Part shown: piece by piece, positions 44,130-52,353 of the stretch
How positions within the stretch are numbered: position 1 is the first letter of the stretch
Layout of the letters: each line of letters opens with the position of its first letter
Assembly (NCBI RefSeq): GCF_017301635.1
Contig: NZ_CP071091.1
Coordinates: forward strand, 959,001-1,023,000
Source: Myxococcus landrumus
GTDB taxonomy: Bacteria; Myxococcota; Myxococcia; Myxococcales; Myxococcaceae
Reading direction: 5' to 3'
Length of the DNA: 64,000 nt
Translations under genes and position numbers: made by a program
The notes under the pieces: model-generated
The model's input: the letters and a program-made list of their open reading frames with translations, nothing else
What the model was told of the DNA's origin: nothing
Database searches by the model: none

Positions 44130-45068
44130 TCAGGCACGGGCTGCTGGGGGCAGAATTCGTACCCCGTCCGCACTGGGAGTGGAGGGCTTGCCCAGCCGCT
44201 CGCGCAGGAAGCGTTCAACCCGGAGCTCGACGAGTCCCGGGGCCTCCAGGGGGGCGGTGTGGGTGCCTTCGGGGATGACCACCAGCTCGGACTCGGGGAT
44301 TCGGGCGGCCATCTTCCGGGACAGCCATCCAGGAGTGAACTTGTCGCGCTCCCCGGCGACGACGAGCGTGGGGACGTCCACATGGAGCAGGTGGTCCCAC
44401 GCGGAGTGCTCGGCGAGGGAGTCGAGTGTGCGCACGAAGACGACCGGGTCCATCCGGGCCAGGTGCTCGAAGTAGGGCGCCAAATCGTTGCGGGCGATGC
44501 GCTCCCGGTTCATCTCCAAGGTGATGGCCAGCTGCACCGCCAGCTCCGTGCGCAGCGCCGCGTGGATGAGGCGGGCGGACTGCTCGGGGAAGCGCTCCAC
44601 CACCCGGCGCAGGGTGGGGAACATCTTCTTGAGGACGTTGGAGTCGTGGAAGGTGTCCAGCGGGTTGCCGTAGCTGCCGCACAAGAGGACCAGGCCCTGG
44701 ACGCGCCGGGCATAGCGGCGGTGGAACTCCAGGGCCACCTGGACGCCCATGGAGTGGCCGAAGAGGACGGCGCGCTCCATGCCCGCGGCGTCCATCACCC
44801 GCTGCAGGTCATCGCACGTGTACAGCATGCCAATGCGCTCGCGGTCCATGGGGATGCCGGAGCGGCCATGGCCCCGGTAGTGCCAGCGCAGCACGCGGTG
44901 GTGCCGGGACAGGTAGGGCGCCAGGTACTTCCAGGCGAAGCCGTCGCAGCCCAGGCCGTCGCACAGCACCGCGCCCGGCTCCCCGTCACCGGTGACCTGG
45001 TAGTACAGCTCCGCGCCGTCGGGGACGCGGAGGGTGTCCTGGTGGAAGTAGCCGGGCTCCCCGCTCAT
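44130..45068 (-). CDS. Alpha/beta-hydrolase fold protein
   Basis: 312 residues. The nucleophile elbow 'FGHSMGVQVAL' holds S106, with D242 ('VAGERDKFTP') and H270 ('PEGTHTAPLE') completing the triad. The oxyanion region 'LCDGLGCDGFAWKYLAPYLS' lies near residues 35-54. Such enzymes act on esters, lactones or epoxides; the substrate is unknown. It starts inside the stop of the sigma-54 activator (ATGA at 45065-45068), so the activator and hydrolase are co-translated. Confidence 0.88.
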   Translation of the reverse strand: MSGEPGYFHQDTLRVPDGAELYYQVTGDGEPGAVLCDGLGCDGFAWKYLAPYLSRHHRVLRWHYRGHGRSGIPMDRERIGMLYTCDDLQRVMDAAGMERAVLFGHSMGVQVALEFHRRYARRVQGLVLLCGSYGNPLDTFHDSNVLKKMFPTLRRVVERFPEQSARLIHAALRTELAVQLAITLEMNRERIARNDLAPYFEHLARMDPVVFVRTLDSLAEHSAWDHLLHVDVPTLVVAGERDKFTPGWLSRKMAARIPESELVVIPEGTHTAPLEAPGLVELRVERFLRERLGKPSTPSADGVRILPPAARA

Positions 45069-46648
45069 GCCTCCACCTCGGGCTCGTCGTTGTCGGGCAG
45101 GCCCCGGTCCAGGCCGTAGCGCGAAATCTTGAGGATGAGATTGGAGCGGCTGATGCCCAGCTCCCGCGCCAGCCGGCTCTTGTTGTTGCGTGTGCGCAAG
45201 AGGCCTTGGTGAATCATCTCCCGCTCCAGGGCCTCCACCGCCTCATGCAGCCGGCCATGGGCGCGCGGGGGGATGAAGGGGCCGCCGCCGGGCACCACGG
45301 CGTCGCGGATGCGGCTGGAGAGCAGGTCCGCGGGCAGCATCTCGAAGTCCCCGCCCAGCACGAGCAGCCGCTCGATTTCGTTCTCCAGCTCGCGGATGTT
45401 CCCCGGCCAGGCGTAGGCGCCCAGGATGGACAGGGCCTCCGGCGACAGGCCTCGGGTGCGCTGGCCCTCGCGGTGGTGCTTGCGCAGGAAGTGGTCGATG
45501 AGGACGGGCAGGTCGTCCCGGCGCTCGCGCAGGGGCGGCAGCTGAAGGCGGATGACGTTGATGCGGTAGTAGAGGTCCTCGCGGAACTCACCGCGCTTGA
45601 CGAGCTCGCCCAGGTCCTTGTGCGTGGCGGCCACGACGCGGACGTTGACCTCCTTGTGCTGCGTGCCGCCCACGGGCAGGAAGGTGCCTTCCTGGAGCAC
45701 GCGCAAGAGCTTCACCTGGAGCGCCGGGGACATGTCGCCCACCTCGTCCAGGAAGAAGGTGCCGCCGTCGGCCACCTCGAACAGGCCCTTCTTGTCGCGC
45801 AGCGCGCCGGTGAACGCGCCTCGGGTGTGACCGAAGAGGGCGCTCTCCAGGAGGTTGTCGTTGAAGGCGGAGCAGTTCTGCACCACGAAGGGCTGGTCCG
45901 TGCGCGGCCCGTTGTGGTGGATGGCGCGGGCGACCAGCTCCTTGCCCGTTCCCGACTCGCCGTTGATGAGGACGGTGGAGTCGGAGTTGGCCACCTTCTC
46001 CATCAACCGGAAGACCTCCATCATCGGGCCCGAGCGGCCGATGATCTTCTCGAACCGGTAGCGCTCCAGCACCTCGGCGGAAGGGGGCGGCTGCTGGTCC
46101 TCGCGCCGGGCCAGCTCCGCTTCGTTGTTGATGATCTCCTGCGCCGCGTACTCCAGGAGGTCGGACAGCTTCGCCAGCTCCGCGCCATCCAGCACGGGCA
46201 CGCGCTCCTCGGCGCGCTCGAGGTCGCTCAGCGGGGGCGCGAACTGGAGCAGCCTCGAGTGCAGCACGTCCACGTCGCGCGGCTGGAGCGACTGCCTGGC
46301 GAAGCCCTCCACGAAGAGACAGCCCGCGTACTCGTTGTCCACGTACAACGGCGCGCCCACGATGCTGAAGTTGAGGTGACAGTCGTGGAAGAGCGAGCGG
46401 CGCAGCTTCTTGTTGCCGCGGAACTTCTCGTGCAGCACCCGGACCGACTGGCTGCACCGCCGCAGTCCCTCGCGCGAGTCGAGGGAGATGCGGCAGAACG
46501 GGTTGGGGGGCGGAGTGATATCTCCGCGCTGCCAGTCGTGCACCACGCCGTGGCGGTCGGCGAACGAGAGCTCCATCTGCCACCACTTGCGGATGACATC
46601 TCTCAGCATGATGATGGTGTGCAGGCTCTGGTGCTTCTCGAAGTCCAT
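45065..46648 (-). CDS. Sigma-54-dependent activator with PocR-like sensory domain
   Basis: 527 residues. N-terminal about 15-140 resembles the PocR ligand-binding domain ('NPFCRISLDSREGLRRCSQS', 'YAGCLFVEGFARQSL') with C52, C65, C90 and C110. The AAA+ domain has Walker A 'GESGTGKE' (230-237), the sigma-54 loop GAFTGA (277-282) and Walker B 'GGTFFLDEVG' (295-304). A Fis-type HTH ends the protein ('NNKSRLARELGISRSNLILK'). It should activate sigma-54 promoters when the sensory domain binds its ligand. Start ATG 46648 follows GGAGG; a longer ORF to 46744 covers the upstream region. M. xanthus uses many such proteins in development. Confidence 0.9.
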   Translation of the reverse strand: MDFEKHQSLHTIIMLRDVIRKWWQMELSFADRHGVVHDWQRGDITPPPNPFCRISLDSREGLRRCSQSVRVLHEKFRGNKKLRRSLFHDCHLNFSIVGAPLYVDNEYAGCLFVEGFARQSLQPRDVDVLHSRLLQFAPPLSDLERAEERVPVLDGAELAKLSDLLEYAAQEIINNEAELARREDQQPPPSAEVLERYRFEKIIGRSGPMMEVFRLMEKVANSDSTVLINGESGTGKELVARAIHHNGPRTDQPFVVQNCSAFNDNLLESALFGHTRGAFTGALRDKKGLFEVADGGTFFLDEVGDMSPALQVKLLRVLQEGTFLPVGGTQHKEVNVRVVAATHKDLGELVKRGEFREDLYYRINVIRLQLPPLRERRDDLPVLIDHFLRKHHREGQRTRGLSPEALSILGAYAWPGNIRELENEIERLLVLGGDFEMLPADLLSSRIRDAVVPGGGPFIPPRAHGRLHEAVEALEREMIHQGLLRTRNNKSRLARELGISRSNLILKISRYGLDRGLPDNDEPEVEA

Positions 46649-46755
46649 CCCTACCTCCGTCCGGCCCCGCGCACCGGGGAGGGACCGGGCCGTCGGAATC
46701 GCGTTTCTCGACCCTCTTACCTCATGACCGGGCTGTATCCTCACTTCTCTCTCCC

Positions 46756-47772
46756 GTGACTACCTTCTCTCACACGCGCGGCGGAGCGGGGCATGGGCAT
46801 GACCACGAGCACGGGCATGACCATGGCCATGGGCACCATCACCACCACGGACATGGGCACGGTCATGGACATGGGCACGGCCCCCGGAAGGGTGGGTTGG
46901 CGGAGGAGCGACGCAAGGACCGCCGTCGGCTGATTTTCGCGCTGGTCCTGACAGCCACCATCGCGCTGGCGGAGGCGGTGGGCGGCTGGTTGACACACTC
47001 GCTGGCGCTGATGTCGGACGCCGGCCACATGCTGACGGATGTGTCCGCCCTGGGGCTGAGCCTGGTGGCGCTGTGGTTCGCGGGCAAGCCGGCGGACGTG
47101 AAGAAGACGTACGGCTACTACCGGATGGAGATCCTCAGCGCGCTGCTCAACGGCGTGCTGCTCCTGGGCATCACCGGCTTCATCCTCTTCGAGGCCTGGG
47201 GGCGCTTCCACGCGCCCACGGTGGTGGACGTCAAGCCCATGGCGATGGTGGCCGCGGTGGGCCTGTTGGCCAACCTGGGCGCGCTAGGGTTCCTGCACAA
47301 CACCCACTCGATGAACGTCCGGGGCGCCTTCCTCCACGTGCTGGGGGACACGCTGTCCTCGGTGGGCGTGCTGGTGGGCGCGGGCATCATGGCGCTGACG
47401 GGCTGGTACGTGGTGGACCCGCTCATCTCGCTCGTCATCTCGGTGGTCATCGTGGTGGGCGCGCTGCGGCTGGTTCGCGACGCGGTGGACGTGCTGATGG
47501 AGGCGGTGCCGGCGCACGTGGACATGCCGCAGGTGAAGGAGCTGCTCCTGCGGGTACCCGGCGTCACGGCGGTGCATGACCTGCACGTGTGGACCATCTC
47601 CAGCGGGGTGTACGCGCTGTCCGCGCACCTGGTCGTCCTGGACCCCATGGTCTGCAACAACGACGAGATTCTCTCCGCGGTGAAGCACGACCTGTTCGAC
47701 CGGTTCGGCATCGACCACACCACCATCCAGATTGAGAGCGAGACGTACGCTCACCTGGGTGAGGTCCACTGA
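46756..47772 (+). CDS. CDF-family metal cation exporter (CzcD/ZitB-like)
   Basis: 338 residues. The N-terminus is a His-rich loop (about 6-41, 18 His among Gly and Asp) likely to collect Zn, Co or Ni. Six membrane segments follow. The transport site is seen as 'SDAGHMLTD' (D88, H91, D95) in helix 2 and 'HVLGDTLSSV' in helix 5. The cytosolic C-terminal domain ends 'TTIQIESETYAHLG'. These proteins exchange Zn2+ (or Co2+, Cd2+) for H+. The start is GTG at 46756 with no clear ribosome site; no in-frame ATG occurs before residue 87. Divergent from the sigma-54 activator with 107 bp between. Confidence 0.9.
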   Translation: MTTFSHTRGGAGHGHDHEHGHDHGHGHHHHHGHGHGHGHGHGPRKGGLAEERRKDRRRLIFALVLTATIALAEAVGGWLTHSLALMSDAGHMLTDVSALGLSLVALWFAGKPADVKKTYGYYRMEILSALLNGVLLLGITGFILFEAWGRFHAPTVVDVKPMAMVAAVGLLANLGALGFLHNTHSMNVRGAFLHVLGDTLSSVGVLVGAGIMALTGWYVVDPLISLVISVVIVVGALRLVRDAVDVLMEAVPAHVDMPQVKELLLRVPGVTAVHDLHVWTISSGVYALSAHLVVLDPMVCNNDEILSAVKHDLFDRFGIDHTTIQIESETYAHLGEVH

Positions 47773-47883
47773 GTCGTCGTCCGGCGGACCTGCCCTCATG
47801 GGTGGGTCGCGCGTAACGCAACGGACGCTCTCGCAACCTTCGCCTTGCGCTTGCCCGTGCGCGCGGACGATTCTCCGCGGCCC

Positions 47884-48921
47884 ATGAGCGTGCTCGACAA
47901 GGTGCTGTCATTGCGGCCGGGCAACACGGTGGCCCGGGTGGGTCCCGGCTCTCGCGTGCCGCTGCTCAACCCTCGCGAGCTGCTGCGCGCGCTGGAGCGC
48001 ACCCCGGTGGCGCTGCCCTGTCTTCCGGTGCAGGCCCGAGGCGCGCTGCCTGGGCTGTTGCGCGCGGCGCGCTCGGAGGACGCGGTGCTGGGGCTTGCCT
48101 GCGCGCACCCCACGGCGGACCGGGGCGCGGCGGAGCGCTTCGTCGCCGCGGTGCACGAGGCCGCGGTGGAGGCCGAGCACGCCCGGCCCTTGTTCCTCCA
48201 GGCGGGGCCCGTGCGCGTGGCGACGGCGGACGAGGCGTCGCTCGGCCCGCTGCGCGAGGGACTCTTCCGCATGGTGGACGCGGGCTTCACGCTGGTGTCG
48301 CTGGACTTGAGCCGGCTGGACTCCTACGCGGCGGTGGAGGCGCTCCAGGTGCTGGCGGCGCCGGTGACGGAGCGCGAGCTGTCCCTGGAGGTCAGCGCGC
48401 CCGCGCCCGCGCAAGGGGGCCTGTTGGACGCGTACCGCACGCTGCTGGAGGGGCTGAGCCAGTGGAAGGTGCCGGTGTGCTTCGTGCGCGTCTCGGAGCG
48501 GGACCTGGGTGGGGCCGAGCCGGATGTGGGCACGCTGCGCTCGCTGGTGGACCTGGCGCGGGACTACGGCGCGGCCGTCAGCGTGGGCGACGTGCGCGAG
48601 GGCTTCCCCCGGATGCTGCCCACCTATGTGGCGGCCGGGGCCCGGAAGGTGGACTGCGTGGGGCCGTTCGAGCGGCTGGCGCTGGGCGCCTGGTCCCCGG
48701 ACATCCGCGCGGGGGTGGAGGAGAAGGCCGCGGCGGCGGGGATGCCCGCGGGAGAGCTGGTCAGCGTGCTGGAGGACAGCCTGCCGCCCCTGGAGCCCCG
48801 GGCGCGGGAGCGGCTGGAGGCGCTGTCCTTCGCGGAGGCCACGGAGGTGTTCGCCGCGCTGGGGGCCGGTGGGACGGGCCACGCCGCCATGCGCTTCCTC
48901 GCGGAGAACCGGGGCGAGTAG
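47884..48921 (+). CDS. Class II aldolase-like TIM-barrel protein lacking metal histidines
   Basis: 345 residues. The layout follows class II fructose-bisphosphate aldolases: 'NPRELLRALERTPVALPCLP' at the start, 'EGLFRMVDAGFTLVSLDLSR' in the middle, and 'AAGARKVDCVGPFERLALGA' near the end. The usual zinc motif HLDHG is replaced by 'LFLQAGPVRVATADEASL', so the catalytic metal site seems lost. A catalytically inactive or repurposed barrel is likely. It lies 25 bp before rsmD and probably shares its transcript. Confidence 0.55.
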   Translation: MSVLDKVLSLRPGNTVARVGPGSRVPLLNPRELLRALERTPVALPCLPVQARGALPGLLRAARSEDAVLGLACAHPTADRGAAERFVAAVHEAAVEAEHARPLFLQAGPVRVATADEASLGPLREGLFRMVDAGFTLVSLDLSRLDSYAAVEALQVLAAPVTERELSLEVSAPAPAQGGLLDAYRTLLEGLSQWKVPVCFVRVSERDLGGAEPDVGTLRSLVDLARDYGAAVSVGDVREGFPRMLPTYVAAGARKVDCVGPFERLALGAWSPDIRAGVEEKAAAAGMPAGELVSVLEDSLPPLEPRARERLEALSFAEATEVFAALGAGGTGHAAMRFLAENRGE

Positions 48922-48946
48922 CCGCCGCGCGGTGTAGAAGGGCGCC

Positions 48947-49504
48947 ATGCGAATCGTCTCAGGCTCCGCCAAGGGCAGGGCGCTGGCTGGCCCCAAGCCC
49001 ACGTCGCGGCACATCCGCCCCACCGCGGACCGCGTGCGGGAGACCCTCTTCAACGTGTTGGGCCAGATGCTCGACGGGCAGCAGGTCCTGGACCTCTACG
49101 CGGGCACCGGTGCCCTGGGGCTGGAGGCCCTGTCCCGGGGCGCGGGTGGGGTGGTGCTGGTGGACCAGGACCGCGAGGCCCAGGCCCTGTGCCGGCAGAA
49201 CACCGACGCCCTGGGGTTCTCCGCGCAGGTGGAGCTGCTCGCCCAGCCCGCCGTCCGGGCCCTGGAGACGCTGAAGCGCCGGGGCGCCCGCTTCGAGCTC
49301 ATCTTCGCCGACCCGCCCTATGCCGCGCGGGTGGTGGAGACAGTGCTGGACGGCGTGACGGCGGCGGGGCTCCTGTCGCCCGGAGGGATGCTCGTGGTGG
49401 AGCACGACAAGCGCGAGCCCGCCCCGGAGGCGCATGCGGGATTGACCCGGGAGGACCAGCGCAGGTTCGGCGACACCCTGGTGAGCTTCTACCGGGCGCC
49501 ATGA
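48947..49504 (+). CDS. rsmD: 16S rRNA (guanine(966)-N2)-methyltransferase
   Basis: 185 residues. 'MRIVSGSAKGRALAGPK' and 'RPTADRVRETLFNVLG' are RsmD hallmarks. The SAM-binding motif 'LDLYAGTGALGLEAL' (48-62) and catalytic DPPY (122-125, 'LIFADPPYAARV') are intact. It methylates G966 of 16S rRNA in the 30S subunit. rsmD followed directly by coaD is a conserved bacterial pair, which supports both calls. Confidence 0.95.
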   Translation: MRIVSGSAKGRALAGPKPTSRHIRPTADRVRETLFNVLGQMLDGQQVLDLYAGTGALGLEALSRGAGGVVLVDQDREAQALCRQNTDALGFSAQVELLAQPAVRALETLKRRGARFELIFADPPYAARVVETVLDGVTAAGLLSPGGMLVVEHDKREPAPEAHAGLTREDQRRFGDTLVSFYRAP

Positions 49505-49548
49505 CCATTGCTTGACCGGCATCCGGGCGCGTCCGAGACTCCCTGCAC

Positions 49549-50031
49549 ATGCCGGTCGCCATCTACCCAGGTTCGTTCGATCCGCTCACCAACGGGCACC
49601 TGAGCCTCATCCAGCGCAGCCTGAAGATGTTCGACAAGGTCATTGTCGCCATCGCGGTGAACCCGAAGAAGACCCCCCTCTTCACCGAGGACGAGCGCCG
49701 CGACCTCATCCGCGAGGCGGTGCAGGACCCGAGGGTGGAGGTGGATGCCTTCCACGGCCTGCTGGTGGACTACGTGCGGCGCCGGGGCGGCAGCGTCATC
49801 GTCCGCGGCCTGCGCGCCGTGTCGGACTTCGAATACGAGTTCCAGCTCGCGAACATGAACCGCAAGCTGGCCCCCACGGTGGAGACCGTCTTCATGATGA
49901 CGGGGGAGGACTACTTCTACATCTCCTCCCAGCTCGTCCGGGAGGTCGCCTCGTTTGGCGGAGACGTCACGGGCCTGGTGCCCCCCAACGTCCACGCGGG
50001 CCTCAAGGCGAAGTTCGCGCGGAAGACGTAG
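49549..50031 (+). CDS. coaD: Phosphopantetheine adenylyltransferase
   Basis: 160 residues, the family length. The nucleotide-binding motif '[16 protein letters not shown]' (T14-x-G-H17) and the C-terminal '[16 protein letters not shown]' are diagnostic. CoaD makes dephospho-CoA from 4'-phosphopantetheine and ATP, the fourth step of CoA synthesis. It lies 44 bp after rsmD and 50 bp before the aminotransferase. Confidence 0.97.
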   Translation: MPVAIYPGSFDPLTNGHLSLIQRSLKMFDKVIVAIAVNPKKTPLFTEDERRDLIREAVQDPRVEVDAFHGLLVDYVRRRGGSVIVRGLRAVSDFEYEFQLANMNRKLAPTVETVFMMTGEDYFYISSQLVREVASFGGDVTGLVPPNVHAGLKAKFARKT

Positions 50032-50081
50032 CGGCCTCGCGGCACTTGTCGGGCACGCGCGGGCGCGCTAGGCAATCGGGC

Positions 50082-51272
50082 ATGAAACTCGCCCGCCGGC
50101 TCCAAGCCATCAAGCCGTCTCCGACGCTTGCTCTCAACTCCCGCGCGAAGGCACTCGCGGCACAAGGCGTGGATGTCGTTGTCCTGGCGGCGGGTGAGCC
50201 GGACTTCGACACGCCGGACTACGTGAAGCAGGCCGCGGTGGACGCCATCAAGGCGGGCTTCACCAAGTACACCGCCACCCCGGGCATCCCCGAGCTGCGC
50301 GAGGCCATCTGCCGCAAGCTGGAGCGCGACAACGGCCTGCGCTTCACGCCGGAGCAGGTGCTCGTCACCGCGGGCGGCAAGCAGGCCATCTACAACTTCT
50401 GCCAGGCGGTGCTGGACGAGGGCGACGAGGTCCTCATCTTCTCGCCCTACTGGGTCAGCTATCCGGACATGGTGCGGCTCGCTGGCGCCACGCCCGTCAT
50501 CGTCGCCACGCGCGAGGAGGACGGCTTCGCGCCGGACCCGGACGCCATCCGCCGGGCGCTCACCCCGCGCACGCGCGCCATCATCATCAACAGCCCGGGC
50601 AATCCGACGGGCGCGGTGTACTCGCGCGCGGCGCTGGAGGGCATCGCCGCGGCCGTGAGAGATCACGACTGCCTCATCATCTCGGACGACATCTACGAGA
50701 AGCTCGTCTACACGGGCGAGCGGCTGGGCCTCAGCGACGTGGCGCCGGACCTGGTGCCGCGCATCGTGGTCGTCAACGGCATGAGCAAGGCGTACTCCAT
50801 GACGGGCTGGCGCATGGGCTACGCGGCGGGTCCCCGGCCGGTGATTGCCGCGATGCAACTGGTGCAGGACCAGTCCACCTCCAACGCGTCCTCCATCGGC
50901 CAGAAGGCGGCGCTGGCGGCGCTCCAGGGGCCCCCGGACACCATCGCCACCATGGCGGCCGAGTACCACGCGCGCCGCGACTTCTTCGTCGGCGGGCTCA
51001 ACGCGCTGGACGGGGTGCGCTGCAGGATGCCCGAGGGCGCCTTCTACGCGCTGGCGGATGTGCGGGGCCTCTACGGCCGCCCCTACAAGGGCAAGGCCAT
51101 CTCCGGCTCCATCCAGCTCTCCGAAATCCTGCTGGACGACTTCCGCGTCGCCGCCGTGCCGGGGGACCCGTTCGGCGCGGAGGGCTACATCCGGATGAGC
51201 TTCGCGACCTCTCGTGAGGTGCTCGCCAAGGGCCTGACGCGCCTGGGGGAGATGGTGCAGGCGCTGCGCTGA
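50082..51272 (+). CDS. Aspartate aminotransferase, class I (subgroup Ib type)
   Basis: 396 residues. The PLP lysine is K236 in 'NGMSKAYSMTGWRMGYAAG'. 'AAGEPDFDTP' (about 36-45), 'SPGNPTGAVY' (171-180) and 'SDDIYEKLVY' (201-210) are the usual substrate and cofactor contacts. These enzymes move the amino group between aspartate and 2-oxoglutarate; some also take prephenate. Names aspB, aspC or aatA are used for this group. The ATG at 50082 gives the family N-terminus 'MKLARRLQAIKPSPTLAL'. Confidence 0.93.
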   Translation: MKLARRLQAIKPSPTLALNSRAKALAAQGVDVVVLAAGEPDFDTPDYVKQAAVDAIKAGFTKYTATPGIPELREAICRKLERDNGLRFTPEQVLVTAGGKQAIYNFCQAVLDEGDEVLIFSPYWVSYPDMVRLAGATPVIVATREEDGFAPDPDAIRRALTPRTRAIIINSPGNPTGAVYSRAALEGIAAAVRDHDCLIISDDIYEKLVYTGERLGLSDVAPDLVPRIVVVNGMSKAYSMTGWRMGYAAGPRPVIAAMQLVQDQSTSNASSIGQKAALAALQGPPDTIATMAAEYHARRDFFVGGLNALDGVRCRMPEGAFYALADVRGLYGRPYKGKAISGSIQLSEILLDDFRVAAVPGDPFGAEGYIRMSFATSREVLAKGLTRLGEMVQALR

Positions 51273-51289
51273 GCGGCGTTCGAGCCTTC

Positions 51290-51319
51290 GCCGGCGCCGC
51301 TCGAGAAGAGGGCGCCGGC
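51290..51319. terminator. Perfect hairpin between convergent genes
   Basis: GCCGGCGCC (51290-51298) and GGCGCCGGC (51311-51319) form a perfect 9-bp G/C stem with a 12-nt loop, between the aminotransferase stop (51272) and the stop of the minus-strand gene (51328). No U-tract on either strand, so it may stop transcription only weakly or protect 3' ends. Confidence 0.4.
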
Positions 51320-51327
51320 CGCGCGGC

Positions 51328-52128
51328 TCAGTCCGTGTAGGCGAAGGCGCGGTACTCGTTGCCGTAGGGCTTGTAGAGGAACACGCCCGCGCGGCCGGAG
51401 AGGTTGCCCACGGCGACCCAGATGTCCTTCATGTTGCGCAGGTCCAGCCCGAGCCGGGCGGGGGCCTTGCCGTACTTCTTCTCCATCGCCTCGAGCGTCA
51501 GGACCTCCACGTCGTAGAGGGTGATGAGGTCGGTGCGCTTGAGCCGGAGCTGCTTCACCCACGAGACCACCAGCTCCTCGGGCGTGGCGAAGCGCTTCTC
51601 CTCGAGTTGGAAGGGATAGAACAGCTCGTTGGCGGTGCTGCGCACGTCCCCCATCAGCAGCGTCTGGAAGAGGAAGCGCGCGCTCGTCTTGATGTCGGCG
51701 ACCCGAATCTCCTCGGGCGACAGGAGGGGCGCCTCCGGCTCCAGCGGCACCTCTGGCCGGTGGATGACCGGGGCCGGAGCGGTGGGAGGCGGGGCGGCGG
51801 CCGTCGTGGGCTTGGGGGCGGGCGTCGGAGGCGGAGTGGCGGCCGTCGCGGGAGGGGCCTCGGTGCTCGGAGCCGCGGGAGCGGTGGGCTTCGTCCGGGC
51901 CGGGCGGGGCTTCACCTCCGTGGGAGCGGGAGCCGGCGCGGGCGGCGTCTCTTCGGCCACCTTGGGAGCCGCGGCGGGCTCCTCGGCCTTGGGGGCGGCG
52001 GCCGGAGCAGGGGCGGGTTGTTCGGCGGCAGAGGGCTCGGGGGCGGCGGCGGGCTCGGTCGTCGCGGGCGCCTGGGCGAAGGCGTGCGCGGAGATGGAGA
52101 GGATGAGGGCCAGGGAACAGCGACGCAT
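51328..52128 (-). CDS. Secreted Pro/Ala-rich protein with a conserved C-terminal domain
   Basis: 266 residues. GGAGG 4 bp before the ATG at 52128 and a signal peptide ('MRRCSLALILSISAHAFAQA') mark the start. Residues about 20-135 are Pro/Ala/Glu low complexity, probably a spacer in the periplasm. The C-terminal about 125 residues fold differently ('VADIKTSARFLFQTLLMGDV', 'YGKAPARLGLDLRNMKDIWV'). No family recognised. The open frame runs on far upstream across carB on the other strand, but that part is a shadow. Confidence 0.72.
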   Translation of the reverse strand: MRRCSLALILSISAHAFAQAPATTEPAAAPEPSAAEQPAPAPAAAPKAEEPAAAPKVAEETPPAPAPAPTEVKPRPARTKPTAPAAPSTEAPPATAATPPPTPAPKPTTAAAPPPTAPAPVIHRPEVPLEPEAPLLSPEEIRVADIKTSARFLFQTLLMGDVRSTANELFYPFQLEEKRFATPEELVVSWVKQLRLKRTDLITLYDVEVLTLEAMEKKYGKAPARLGLDLRNMKDIWVAVGNLSGRAGVFLYKPYGNEYRAFAYTD

Positions 52129-52353
52129 GCGACCTCCGAGAAGGGGCGGAGCGTAGCAGAGCCGGGGGGCGTGGGGTGCCCACCTGTCGGGCCAGCGGGG
52201 CCAGGGGGCCAGACCTCCCCACGCCTTGATGTCTGAATGTTCCAGCCTCCCGCTCTGGGTGCGGTGGGGCGTCCAGGCGTCCTGACGCCCGGGAGGCACG
52301 AGCCACACAACATCCGTGCATGCGGAGTCAGAGGTTGGTATGGGGGCGCCCCG

